This document shows positions 8,683 to 17,285 of a stretch of DNA of 64,000 nucleotides, one piece after another. Numbering within the stretch: the first letter of the stretch is position 1; each line of letters begins with the position of its first letter. Source of the DNA: Zoogloea sp044344315 (lineage in GTDB: Bacteria > Pseudomonadota > Gammaproteobacteria > Burkholderiales > Rhodocyclaceae). Under the pieces are notes generated by a model that was not told the DNA's origin, did not search any database, and was given only the letters and a program-made list of their open reading frames with translations. A program made the position numbers and the translations under genes. Where the stretch lies: assembly GCF_044344315.1 (NCBI RefSeq), contig NZ_JBIJDC010000006.1:12147-76146 (forward strand), written 5' to 3'.

Positions 8683-8691
8683 TGTGTTCAA
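8672..8691 (+). promoter_or_regulatory. Operator palindrome over the -10 of the Psp-flotillin operon
   Basis: TTGAATACAATTGTGTTCAA is a 20-bp inverted repeat with one mismatched pair. It fully covers the -10 and the predicted start site, the classic position of a repressor operator. The first gene of the operon encodes a ribbon-helix-helix-like protein, a candidate ligand for one of the two palindromes. Confidence 0.55.
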
Positions 8692-8715
8692 TGTGACATG
8701 GGCATGGGGTGGCGT

Positions 8716-9216
8716 ATGAGTCAAGCGGGTGGAATGGAGCCGATCTCCGCGCGTATTCCGGGTGATCTGTATCTGTGGCTGGCGCAGCTGCGCGTCGATG
8801 GCGCCATGACCAACAGCGACAAGCTGCGTGTATTGCTCGGTCAGCTCAAGCGCCAGCACGACGGCGCGCTCGACTATGCCGCAGCCCATGCCTGGGCGCG
8901 GGAGCTTACGGGGCAGTTGCGGGAGTCCCTGGTTGTGTTGGAGGGGCAGGGGGAGACGCACTCGGAGGTTCTGGGCGCCATCCTGGATTTCACGACGGCC
9001 GCCCTGGCCTCCATCGTCAGTCAGGCCCCGAAAGATGCCAGCCAGGCTGCCAGGCTCGAAGAGACGCTCGTCCGAAGGAGCTTTGCGCTGTCCGAGACCT
9101 TGCTGCGACAGGCCGTCACGGCCTCGGCCGCTGCGCACGATCCCGAGGTCATCCGGCGCCATGTGGCCACTACGGTCGAAATTGCGATGAGTCTTCCCCT
9201 CAAGAAAGGAGCCTGA
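8716..9216 (+). CDS. Ribbon-helix-helix-like N-terminal protein, first gene of the Psp-flotillin operon
   Basis: The 166-residue product has an N-terminal segment (about 8-45, EPISARIPGDLYLWLAQLR) with the beta-strand plus two-helix pattern of Arc/MetJ-type DNA-binding domains. A long amphipathic helical region follows. The assignment is from pattern only. ATGs at 8698, 8704, 8716 and 8734 are all in frame; 8716 is preferred because GGGGTGG precedes it. The pspA-like gene follows one base later. It may be an operon autoregulator or an adaptor for PspA. Confidence 0.6.
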   Translation: MSQAGGMEPISARIPGDLYLWLAQLRVDGAMTNSDKLRVLLGQLKRQHDGALDYAAAHAWARELTGQLRESLVVLEGQGETHSEVLGAILDFTTAALASIVSQAPKDASQAARLEETLVRRSFALSETLLRQAVTASAAAHDPEVIRRHVATTVEIAMSLPLKKGA

Positions 9217-9217
9217 G

Positions 9218-9886
9218 ATGGCTGATTCCCTGAAAACCCGTGTTGGTCGTGTGATTGCCGGAGGTGTGCATGCCTTGCTGGATCGCCTGGAAGATCAGGC
9301 CCCCGAGGCCGTGATGGAGCAGGCCCTGCGTGACGCGGACAGCGTGATCGACGATGTGCGCCACGAGCTTGGGATCGTCGCTGCGAACCGTCATCTGTCC
9401 CAGCAGCAGCATGCCAGCCTGAATGGTCAGCATGCCCGTCTGGCCGAGCAGATCGACCAGGCCATGGCGCAGGGCCGCGACGAACTCGTTCGTGCTGCGG
9501 TGGCGCGGCAACTCGATATCGAGGCGCAACTGCCGGTGCTTGAGAACACCTTGTCAGAGCATGTCCTGCAGGAGCGCGAGTTGCAGGGTTTCGTCGCTGC
9601 CCTGTTGGCCAAGAAGCGCGAGATGGCAGACGCGCTTTCGGAATTCCGCAAGAGCCGCGCCGCGGCGGTGCGTGCATCCAGCAGTGATGCCGGTGCCGGT
9701 GCAGAGCAGCGCATTGGTGCGGTGACGGATGCCTTTGATCGCCTTTATGAGCGTCAGACCGGACTTACTGCCACCACCCGAAGCGGCAATCTGCAACAGG
9801 CCGCGCAGCTCAAGGAGCTCGACGAACTCGTGCGTGACAACAAGATCGCCGAGCGTATCGCCCAGCTCAAGGCAGGCCGGGCGTGA
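9218..9886 (+). CDS. PspA/IM30-family membrane-stress protein
   Basis: This 222-residue, almost wholly helical protein matches the PspA/Vipp1 (ESCRT-III-like) family. It has an N-terminal amphipathic helix (MADSLKTRVGRVIAGGVHALLDRLED), the conserved start of helix 1 (PEAVMEQALRDADSVIDDVR), a long coiled-coil hairpin and a short C-terminal helix. Such proteins coat and stabilise the inner membrane under stress. A strong Shine-Dalgarno (AAAGGAG, 9205-9211) precedes the ATG. pspF, pspB and pspC are absent. The neighbours YqiJ and flotillin match the YjfJ-type PspA context rather than the classical psp operon. Confidence 0.85.
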   Translation: MADSLKTRVGRVIAGGVHALLDRLEDQAPEAVMEQALRDADSVIDDVRHELGIVAANRHLSQQQHASLNGQHARLAEQIDQAMAQGRDELVRAAVARQLDIEAQLPVLENTLSEHVLQERELQGFVAALLAKKREMADALSEFRKSRAAAVRASSSDAGAGAEQRIGAVTDAFDRLYERQTGLTATTRSGNLQQAAQLKELDELVRDNKIAERIAQLKAGRA

Positions 9887-10509
9887 ATCTCTTCGCTGCA
9901 GAGCAAAACCTGCCGTTCGGTATCGCCTTTGCCTTGATCATCGGCATTGGTCTGCTTGAGGGGATCGGCATGCTGATCTCTCTCAGCCCGAGCAACCTGC
10001 TGGACGACCTTATCCCCGATTTCGACGGCGACGGCGGGCTCGATCGCGTGCTGGGCTGGCTGCACCTGGGCAAGGTGCCTGCGTTGGTCCTGCTATTGCT
10101 CTTCCTGCTGGGATACACCTTGTTTGGTTATGGCCTGCAGATGGTGGCCCGTGGGCTGTTCGGCAGTTACTTGCCAGCCTGGATAGCAGGTGTGCTGGCG
10201 GTGCCATCCGGCCTGGCAACCGTGCGTGGCCTGGGTGCGCTCGTGGCGCACATCATCCCCCGGGACGAGACGAGCAGTGTCAGTGAGCAGACCCTGATCG
10301 GACGTGTCGGCGTGATCGTGGGGGGCACGGCCCGGCGAGGGCTGGCAGCCCAGGCCCGCGTCAGGGACAGCCATGGCCGATCCCACTACCTGATGGTCGA
10401 GCCGGACCTGGACGACGATGTACTGGAAGACGGGACGCAGGTGCTCATCGTGAGCAAGGCGGGTGCGTTCCATCGCTGCATTGCCAATCCCCATCCCACC
10501 CTGATGTAG
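9883..10509 (+). CDS. yqiJ: YqiJ-like membrane protein with C-terminal OB-fold (NfeD-like)
   Basis: This 208-residue inner-membrane protein has hydrophobic segments at about 10-30, 65-90 and 90-118. A C-terminal beta-rich domain follows (about 140-205, starting TLIGRVGVIVGGTARRG) typical of the OB fold in YqiJ/NfeD partners of flotillins. The GTG start at 9883 overlaps the pspA stop (GTGA), giving translational coupling. The flotillin gene follows about 50 bases later. The partnership of YqiJ-type proteins with SPFH proteins is known from E. coli yqiJK; its biochemical role is unresolved. Confidence 0.8.
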   Translation: MNLFAAEQNLPFGIAFALIIGIGLLEGIGMLISLSPSNLLDDLIPDFDGDGGLDRVLGWLHLGKVPALVLLLLFLLGYTLFGYGLQMVARGLFGSYLPAWIAGVLAVPSGLATVRGLGALVAHIIPRDETSSVSEQTLIGRVGVIVGGTARRGLAAQARVRDSHGRSHYLMVEPDLDDDVLEDGTQVLIVSKAGAFHRCIANPHPTLM

Positions 10510-10561
10510 CCGGCGCCGGTGGGCGTTGCAACCAATTCAAACCTCCAAGGAACACTCTCAA

Positions 10562-12307
10562 ATGACCAACTTGATTGAAATGCTGGGTTTGGCAGGCATT
10601 GTGCTGATCGCACTGCTCGCCATCGGCATCGTTTTTGCGCGCCTGTACAAACGCTCGACCAAGGAAACCGCGTTCGTGCGGACGGGCCTGGGTGGGCAGA
10701 AAGTCATCATGGACGGCGGCGCCATCGTGCTGCCGGTGTTCCATGAGCGTGTGCTCGTCAACATGAACACCTTGAAGCTTGAAGTGCTTCGACGGGAGCG
10801 GGAGAGTCTGATCACCAAGGACCGCATGCGGGTGGATGTGACCGCAGCCTTCTTCGTTCGGGTCAAGCAGACTGAAGAGTCGATCAGCATTGCGGCGCAA
10901 ACACTGGGTGCGCGTACGATGAGTCCCGAAGAGTTGAAGACCCTGGTCGAAGACAAGTTTGTGGATTCACTACGTGCCACGGCTGCCACCATGACCATCC
11001 AGGAGTTACAGGACAAGCGCCGGGATTTTGTGCAGGCTGTCCAGAACGCGGTGGCGGAAGACCTGGAGAAGAACGGCCTTGAGTTGGAGTCCGTGTCCCT
11101 GACCAGTCTGGATCAGACCGACAAGCAGTTCTTCAACCCCAACAACGCCTTCGACGCCGAGGGCCTGACGCGCCTCACCGAGCAGACCGAGGCTCGGCGC
11201 AAACAGCGCAATGACGTGGAGCAGGACACGGAAGTCCTGGTCCGCACCAAGAACCTGGAAGCGACGCGCCTGAAGCTCACCATCGAGAAGGACGAGGAGT
11301 TTGCGTCCCTCTCGCAAAAGCGCGAGATCGAGAACAGCCGCGCCGAGCAGGCCGCCTTGATTGCCACCCAGCAGGCCGAACGCAACCGGGAGGCGGAAGC
11401 GGCCAAGATCAACGCGGAATTGCAGGTCAGCCAGAAGCGCATCGAATCGGAGCGTGAGATCAAGGCCGCCGAGATCGACAAGAATCTGGCGATCCAGACA
11501 CGTGAGATCGACAAGAACCTCGCGGTTCAGACCCGGGAGATCGAGCTCGAACGCAAGACCGAGATGCAAAGGGCCGAACAGCGCAAGCAGGTCGAAATTG
11601 CCCGGCAGGATACCCAGATCGCGATTGCGACCAAGTCCCGCGAGCAGTCCGATGCCGACGCGGCCGCCAACCTGGCCCGGGCCGAGGCAGTGAAGGCCGA
11701 GGAACTGGTCAATACCGCCCGTCAGGTGGCCGTGGCCGAACGGGAGAAGAGCATCCAGCTGATCGAAGCATCGAAGGAAGCCGAACAGAGCGCCATCGCT
11801 ATCAAGGTGTCAGCCTCCGCCGAGAAGGAGGCCGCCCTCGACCGCGCCGATGCCATCACCATCGAAGCCACGGCCCGCCAGGCTGCAGCCCTGGCGGAGG
11901 CCGCCGGCAAGCGGGCCATCAACGAGGCACTCAATACCCTGTCGGCGGCGCAGGTGGACCTTCAGGTGCGCACCCTGCTGCTTCAGCAGTTGCCCAACAT
12001 CCTCGAGCAGGCCGTGCGACCGATGGAGAAGATCGATTCGATCCGCATCTTCCAGGTCAGCGGCGTGCCCGGCGCACAGGGGGGCACGTCCGCTACCCCG
12101 GGCGCGGGTGGCGCGGGTGGGGCCACGTTTCCGGAACAGGTGATGAACTCGGCGCTCCAGTACCAGCTGGCCAAGCCGATTGTGGATGCGGTCATGAAGG
12201 ACGCGGGGCTCTCCAACGAAGGCATCACCGGGATCGCCCAGGCCCTGGGCGGAATGCTGGTTAAGCCGGAGGAGGCGGAAGGAGCGACGCAGGCCGTGAA
12301 TGCCTGA
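10562..12307 (+). CDS. yqiK: Flotillin-like SPFH protein (YqiK family)
   Basis: This 581-residue protein has one N-terminal membrane anchor (about 7-26), an SPFH/band 7 domain (about 35-200) and a very long Glu/Arg/Ala-rich coiled coil (about 220-450). The C-terminus is hydrophobic and Gly-rich, for oligomerisation (GGTSATPGAGGAGGATF). Flotillins scaffold membrane microdomains. The ATG at 10562 was chosen for its Shine-Dalgarno (AAGGA about 10 bases upstream) and because translation there starts just before the anchor. It is the last gene of the Psp-flotillin operon and is followed by a strong terminator. Confidence 0.92.
   Translation: MTNLIEMLGLAGIVLIALLAIGIVFARLYKRSTKETAFVRTGLGGQKVIMDGGAIVLPVFHERVLVNMNTLKLEVLRRERESLITKDRMRVDVTAAFFVRVKQTEESISIAAQTLGARTMSPEELKTLVEDKFVDSLRATAATMTIQELQDKRRDFVQAVQNAVAEDLEKNGLELESVSLTSLDQTDKQFFNPNNAFDAEGLTRLTEQTEARRKQRNDVEQDTEVLVRTKNLEATRLKLTIEKDEEFASLSQKREIENSRAEQAALIATQQAERNREAEAAKINAELQVSQKRIESEREIKAAEIDKNLAIQTREIDKNLAVQTREIELERKTEMQRAEQRKQVEIARQDTQIAIATKSREQSDADAAANLARAEAVKAEELVNTARQVAVAEREKSIQLIEASKEAEQSAIAIKVSASAEKEAALDRADAITIEATARQAAALAEAAGKRAINEALNTLSAAQVDLQVRTLLLQQLPNILEQAVRPMEKIDSIRIFQVSGVPGAQGGTSATPGAGGAGGATFPEQVMNSALQYQLAKPIVDAVMKDAGLSNEGITGIAQALGGMLVKPEEAEGATQAVNA
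11471..11536 (+). repeat. 33-bp tandem duplication in the flotillin coiled coil
   Basis: Two consecutive 33-base units encode EIDKNLAIQTR and EIDKNLAVQTR, followed by a third, partial EIE-start. An exact 11-residue period (three helical turns) favours a right-handed or straight coiled coil. Confidence 0.75.
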
Positions 12308-12333
12308 TCCACGCCCCAGATCCCGATAAATCC

Positions 12334-12356
12334 AAAGCCCGCGTTAGCGGGCTTTT
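12334..12356. terminator. Bidirectional terminator between flotillin and the asparagine-synthase-like gene
   Basis: AAAGCCCGC (12334-12342) and GCGGGCTTT (12347-12355) form a perfect 9-bp stem with loop GTTA. T-runs flank both sides in their respective orientations, so it can end both converging transcripts. Confidence 0.85.
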
Positions 12357-12366
12357 GATTTCGGGC

Positions 12367-14181
12367 TTACTTTTCCATCTTCCAGTCCGGGGCATAGGCC
12401 TGCAGCCACTGCTCCAGCATCAGGATGATCCATACCATCTCGCCGTAGTAGCCCGGGCTTTCGGGCAGCCACTTTTCGTGCAGCTCGCGGATGAAGGCCG
12501 GGCGGATCACGCCGCGGGCGGCGAAGGCTTCCAGGTTGTCCTTGGCCAGCTTGCTGAGGCCCGGGTGCTTGACCGCCCAGATGCCGAAGGGCAGGCCGAA
12601 GCCGTGCTTCTTCTTGGTGATGATCTCGTCGGGCAGGAAGCCGCGCAGTGCTTCCTTGAACAGCCAGCGCAGCTTGAGGCCCTTGAGCTTCCACTCGGTG
12701 GGCAGCGTCAGGGAATAGTCGAGCAGCTCGTCCGAGAGGAAGGGGAAGCCCACATCCACCCCGGCCAGGCGGGTGGTGCCGATGACCTTGGGCAGGTCGT
12801 TGTCGGCCAGGGTGTATTTCCAGTCGAAAGCCAGCATGCGATTGACCAGGCTGGCGTTCTTCACTTCGGCCCAGGTGGCGCGTTGCAGCTTGCCGGGTTC
12901 GTCGGTGTCGATGCGCCGGCAGAAGCCCGGCTCGAAGACGGTGTCGATGCCCAGGCGGTGCAGCAGGTTGTACATTTCCATGCGGTCGGGCATGGGCACG
13001 CTGGCCTGTTCGACGTAGCTGACACCCTTCTTGACCAGCGGGATGCTGCCCAGGCCAGGGAGGCCGGAAATCGGCTCGACCACTGTGTTGCGCAGCAGGG
13101 CAGGGATGGTTTCGTACCAGCCGAAGACCTTCTGCTTGGCATAACGGGAGTTGCCGCCGAAGAGCTCGTCGCCGCCGTCACCGGCGAGCAGTTTGGTGAT
13201 GCCGTCGGCGCGGGCGCGGCTGGCGCAGATCCAGGCGGGCACGGCGGAGGAGTTGCCGAAGGGTTGATCGTAGCTGCGGGCCACGAGGGGGATGCCTTCG
13301 AGCAGGTCTTCCGGGGTGACGTAGTACTCGTGGTGGTCGGTCTTGAAATGCTTGGCGGCAATGCGCGCGTACTCCATTTCGTCGTAGCCGGTGGCATCGA
13401 AGCCCATGGAGTAGGTGCGGGCCGGGGCGCCGCCTACTTCGCAGAGCATGCCCGATACGGTGGAGCTGTCGGTGCCCCCGGAGAGGAAGGAGCCGGTGTT
13501 GGGGCCGGCGTATTCGTTCCTGACCGATTCGCGGACGATGTCGAGGAAGCGGCCCTTGGCTTCGGAGAGGCTGATCCCCGGGGATTCCGTGAATTCCGGC
13601 GTCCAGTGCTTGGCGATGCGCGCCTGGCCACCGTTCCATTGCAGCAGGCTGGCCGGCGGCAGGCGCAGGACTTCCTGGAAGATGGTGAGGGGCGACGGAA
13701 TGACGTGGAAGTACAGATAGTCGAAGATCGTCTGCGGGCTGATGCTGCGCTTTTCGAGGGGAACGCCGTCGGCACGGTCGGCGAAGGCGAACTCGCCGTT
13801 CTCATGGCCGTAGCACCAGGGGTCGGTGTCGAAGCGGTCGTTGAACAGGGACACGGTGTTGCTGCGGGTGTCGATGAAGGCGACAGCAAAGCGCCCCTTG
13901 ACCCCATCGACGACCTTGACGCCGAGCTTCTCGAAGCGTTCCAGCCAGGCTGCTGCGCCCCGTGCGGTCGCCTCGGGAAAGCGCGGTGCCCCCCGGTTGA
14001 TGCACAGGATGCCATTGCGTTCGGCGAAGTCGGCGGGCTTGCGGGCGTTCAGCCGGCCACCGGCCCAGGTGCAGGACCAGCCGTCAGGGGACGACTGGAT
14101 GGCAAGGTCCGGGGAGACACCGCTCTTCGGCGCCGTCAGGCGGGCGTGGATCAAGGTTGTGCTTTCCAAAACCGACTCCAT
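12367..14181 (-). CDS. Asparagine-synthase-like protein lacking the glutaminase cysteine (XrtA accessory cluster A)
   Basis: The 604-residue protein has the ATP-pyrophosphatase synthetase domain of asparagine synthases, with P-loop SGGTDSS (234-240) and LLAGDGGDELFGG downstream. The N-terminal part (about 1-190) resembles a degenerate class II glutaminase domain. It starts MESVLESTTL, with no Cys at position 2, so glutamine hydrolysis in the usual way is not expected. It would use free ammonia or another nucleophile, or adenylate another substrate as beta-lactam synthetases do. It is the last gene of a minus-strand run after the PLP decarboxylase and acyl-CoA ligase. That setting suggests amide formation in the same unknown pathway. 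Confidence 0.82.
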   Translation of the reverse strand: MESVLESTTLIHARLTAPKSGVSPDLAIQSSPDGWSCTWAGGRLNARKPADFAERNGILCINRGAPRFPEATARGAAAWLERFEKLGVKVVDGVKGRFAVAFIDTRSNTVSLFNDRFDTDPWCYGHENGEFAFADRADGVPLEKRSISPQTIFDYLYFHVIPSPLTIFQEVLRLPPASLLQWNGGQARIAKHWTPEFTESPGISLSEAKGRFLDIVRESVRNEYAGPNTGSFLSGGTDSSTVSGMLCEVGGAPARTYSMGFDATGYDEMEYARIAAKHFKTDHHEYYVTPEDLLEGIPLVARSYDQPFGNSSAVPAWICASRARADGITKLLAGDGGDELFGGNSRYAKQKVFGWYETIPALLRNTVVEPISGLPGLGSIPLVKKGVSYVEQASVPMPDRMEMYNLLHRLGIDTVFEPGFCRRIDTDEPGKLQRATWAEVKNASLVNRMLAFDWKYTLADNDLPKVIGTTRLAGVDVGFPFLSDELLDYSLTLPTEWKLKGLKLRWLFKEALRGFLPDEIITKKKHGFGLPFGIWAVKHPGLSKLAKDNLEAFAARGVIRPAFIRELHEKWLPESPGYYGEMVWIILMLEQWLQAYAPDWKMEK

Positions 14182-14314
14182 TCATTCATTGATTCACGGC
14201 ACATTGCTGCGCTGCCCGGTGGGCAATCGGACCGTCAGGCTTTCTGCGTGGCGTGGATATGGTTGTCAGTGCGTAGTGGCTTGCCACGGAGGTAGCGCAC
14301 TCAGCACCCGTCGC

Positions 14315-15559
14315 TCACACCAGGACTTCAACCAGATCCGGATGGCTCAGGAAGCCGCGCGGGCTGGCGCTGGCGCCGTAGGCGCCGGACTGGAAGACGA
14401 CGACCAGATCACCGGGCCCGGCCTCGGGCAGGTTCATGCGGTCGCCGAGGATGTCCAGCGGGGTACACAGGGGGCCGACCACGGATACGGCTTCGCCCGC
14501 CGGTGCGTCCATGCGGTTGCCGATGGCGACAGGGTAGTTCTTGCGGATGACCTGGCCGAAATTGCCCGAGGCCGACAGGTGGTGGTGCAGGCCGCCGTTG
14601 GTGACCAGGAAGGTGTGGCCGCGGGAGACCTTGCGATCGACGATGCGGCACACATACACGCCCGCTTCGCCGACGAAGTAGCGACCCAGTTCGATGACGA
14701 TCTCGGCCTGGGGCAGTTTCTCGCGGGCTTCCTGCTGGATGGCGGCAAGATTGGCGCCGATGCTGGACAGGTCGATGCGCTGCTCGCCAGGGAAATAGGG
14801 AATGCCGAAGCCGCCGCCCAGGTTGAGGAACCTGACCGGTGAGGGGGCTGCCTCGGACAGGCGCAGGGCCAGCTCGAAACACTTGCGCTGGGCCTCGACG
14901 ATGGCTTCGGGGCGCAGGTTCTGGGAGCCTGCAAACAGGTGGAAACCTTCGAAGGCGAGGCCGGCCTTGCCGATTTCGGCGAGGAGCTCGGGCACCTGTT
15001 CGGCGTCCACGCCGAACTGCTTGGGCCCGCCGCTCATCTTCATGCCGGAGCTCTTTAGCTCGAAGTCGGGATTGACGCGTACGGCGACCCGCGCCGTCCA
15101 GCCGGTTTCCCGCTGGATGGCGGCCAGCACGCCGACTTCGCGGAAGGACTCGATGTTGATGAGAATGCCGGAGGCGACGGCCTTGCGCAGCTCGTCGTCA
15201 CCCTTGCCAGGGCCGGCAAAGCTGATTTCGTGGGGGTCGGCGCCACTGTCCAGGGCGACGTTGAGCTCCAGCGCCGAGGCCACGTCGATGCCATCCACCA
15301 GGCGGGCCATGTGGTTCACCACTGCCGGCATCGGGTTGGCCTTCATGGCGTAGTGCAGCTTGATGCCGGCTGGCAGGGCGGCGCGCAGATCGGCCACGCG
15401 GCGCGTCAGCAGCGCACGGTCATAGGCGTAGAAGGGGGTCTGGCCAACACGGGCGGCGAGGCGGGTCAGGGGAATGCCGCCGACCAGCAGCTCGTTGCCC
15501 TGGACCGGGAACTGGTCGGTGGAGGCATGGACCGGCTTCTCGCGGATGATGTCGCTCAT
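14315..15559 (-). CDS. Pyridoxal-dependent decarboxylase, exosortase A system-associated
   Basis: This 414-residue fold-type III PLP enzyme belongs to the diaminopimelate/ornithine decarboxylase family. The PLP lysine is K73 in LHYAMKANP. Phosphate-binding GGGFGIPYFPGE and the C-terminal active-site Cys in GPLCTPLDILGD are intact. The sequence fits the subfamily that travels with exosortase A loci (TIGR03099-like, by recognition). The ATG at 15559 overlaps the stop of the acyl-CoA ligase (ATGA), so the two are translationally coupled. It probably decarboxylates an amino-acid-like substrate activated or released by its neighbours. The true substrate is unknown. Confidence 0.9.
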   Translation of the reverse strand: MSDIIREKPVHASTDQFPVQGNELLVGGIPLTRLAARVGQTPFYAYDRALLTRRVADLRAALPAGIKLHYAMKANPMPAVVNHMARLVDGIDVASALELNVALDSGADPHEISFAGPGKGDDELRKAVASGILINIESFREVGVLAAIQRETGWTARVAVRVNPDFELKSSGMKMSGGPKQFGVDAEQVPELLAEIGKAGLAFEGFHLFAGSQNLRPEAIVEAQRKCFELALRLSEAAPSPVRFLNLGGGFGIPYFPGEQRIDLSSIGANLAAIQQEAREKLPQAEIVIELGRYFVGEAGVYVCRIVDRKVSRGHTFLVTNGGLHHHLSASGNFGQVIRKNYPVAIGNRMDAPAGEAVSVVGPLCTPLDILGDRMNLPEAGPGDLVVVFQSGAYGASASPRGFLSHPDLVEVLV

Positions 15560-17160
15560 TGCTGCACCTTGTGCTGATTCTCGAATTCGGTGGAAAGGGT
15601 CTTGCGGTCGATCTTGCCGTTGGGGTTGCGGGGCAGGGGGCCGTCCCGTACTTCGATCACCGAGGGCACCATGTAGGCCGGCATGCGCTGCTTGCACTCG
15701 GTCAGCAGGGTTGCGCTGTCGAGGGGCGCGCCGTCCTTGCCGGTGGCGATCACGCAGATGGAATGGCCGAGGGCCGGGTGGGGCACGCCGAAGGCGACGC
15801 ACTCGCCCACCAGCTGGGTGCTGTAGAGGATCTCCTCGACTTCGGTGGGGCTGACCCGGTAGCCGGATGTCTTCATCATCTCGTCGCGGCGCCCGATGAA
15901 GTACAGATAGCCTTCCTCGTCACGGCGCACGGTGTCGCCGGAGAACACGGCGATCTCGGGCAGCACGAAGCCGCTCTGCCGGCCTGGCGCGGTGGCCGGC
16001 AGGGGTTTGAAGCGCTCGGCGGTCTTCTCCACATCGTTCCAGTAGCCCATGGCCACGTGGGCGCCGCGCTGGACCAGCTCGCCCGGTTCGTTCGGGGCGC
16101 ATTCGGTACCGTCATCACGCAGCACCAGCACTTCGGCGTTGGGGATGGCCTTGCCGATGGAGTCGGGGCGGGTATCCACCTGGTCGGGGGGCAAGTAGGT
16201 GGCGCGGAAGGCCTCGGTGAGACCGTACATCAGGAAGGGCTGGGTGCGTGGCAGGTGGGCGCGCAGGGCCTTGAGGGTTTCCAGAGGCATGCGCCCGCCG
16301 GTGTTGGCGAAGTAGCGCAGATGGTCGGTGACCGTCTCGGGCCACTTGAGCTGGGCGAGCTGGATGTACAGGGGCGGCACGGCGGTGAGGCCGGTGACCT
16401 TCTCCTTGACCATGGCCTTGAGAACGTCCTGGGGCAGCAGGTAGTTGAGCAACACCACCCGGGCGCCGGAATGGAAGGCCGTGGTGAGCTGCGAGAAGCC
16501 CGCGTCGAAGGACAGGGGCAGGGCTGCCAGCAGGGTGTCGTCCGGGTTGTTGCCCAGGTAGGAGGCGACGCTCTTGGCACCGGCCACCATGTTGCGGTGG
16601 GACAGCACCACGCCCTTGGGGCGACCGGTACTGCCGGAGGTGTACAGAATGGACAGCAGGTCGTTGTCGATGATGCGATGGCCTTTGCGCGGCGCGCTGG
16701 CCAGAAGGTCGGACCACTGATGCAGGCTGATCGAGCGCAGGCTTACCGGCTTGGTGAGCGGGCCGGTGAGGATCACCTGGCGCAGGTCATGACAATGATC
16801 CAGGGTCTCCGCCAGCAGGGGCAGGCGCTCGGGGGAGGTCACCAGCACCCGGGCGTTGCAGTCACGCAGGATGTGGCCGATCTGCTCGCCCTTGAGAATC
16901 GGATTGACCGGTACAAAGGCGCCCCCCGCGCGGGCGGTGCCGAAGCTCGCCACCACCATCTCGATGCGTTTGTCCAGAAAGATGCCCACACGCTCACCCC
17001 GGTCGAGCCCGAGCTCGATCAGCCCGGAGGCAAAGCCGGTGACCTGGGCGTCCAGGTCCTGGTAGCTGAGGGTCGTTGCCCCGGCGGTCAGCGCGGCGGA
17101 GTCCGGATTGCGCGCGGCGGAGGCGGAGATGAGTTCGTGGAGGAGAGTCGTAGTGTGCAT
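15556..17160 (-). CDS. Acyl-CoA ligase (AMP-forming), exosortase A system-associated
   Basis: This 534-residue ANL-superfamily adenylating enzyme has P-loop motif YTSGSTGRPKG (about 173-183), and the core motif YGLTE is present. The C-terminal catalytic lysine lies in NPNGKIDRKTL, 16-20 residues before the end. It activates a carboxylate and loads it on a thiol, either CoA or the phosphopantetheine of the acyl carrier protein at 19631. The ATG at 17160 is preferred over the upstream GTG (17205), which adds 15 unlike residues. Its stop overlaps the decarboxylase start by four bases. It fits the TIGR03098-like subfamily tied to exosortase A loci. Confidence 0.9.
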   Translation of the reverse strand: MHTTTLLHELISASAARNPDSAALTAGATTLSYQDLDAQVTGFASGLIELGLDRGERVGIFLDKRIEMVVASFGTARAGGAFVPVNPILKGEQIGHILRDCNARVLVTSPERLPLLAETLDHCHDLRQVILTGPLTKPVSLRSISLHQWSDLLASAPRKGHRIIDNDLLSILYTSGSTGRPKGVVLSHRNMVAGAKSVASYLGNNPDDTLLAALPLSFDAGFSQLTTAFHSGARVVLLNYLLPQDVLKAMVKEKVTGLTAVPPLYIQLAQLKWPETVTDHLRYFANTGGRMPLETLKALRAHLPRTQPFLMYGLTEAFRATYLPPDQVDTRPDSIGKAIPNAEVLVLRDDGTECAPNEPGELVQRGAHVAMGYWNDVEKTAERFKPLPATAPGRQSGFVLPEIAVFSGDTVRRDEEGYLYFIGRRDEMMKTSGYRVSPTEVEEILYSTQLVGECVAFGVPHPALGHSICVIATGKDGAPLDSATLLTECKQRMPAYMVPSVIEVRDGPLPRNPNGKIDRKTLSTEFENQHKVQQ

Positions 17161-17285
17161 GGGGCTGGAATGAATTCTTCGAACCGGTTTGGCGGGCAAA
17201 ACCACTGTTTGACTGCGGCCGCCAGTCTATCTGAGCTTCATGACCGAATACGCGTGATGGATCACAGCCGGGGTCATTCCGTGCT

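Noticed and set aside
8335..8700. Possible genomic-island attachment site at the 3' end of tRNA-Ser
   Set aside because: No integrase gene follows and I saw no repeat of the tRNA 3' end downstream; the next operon has normal composition.
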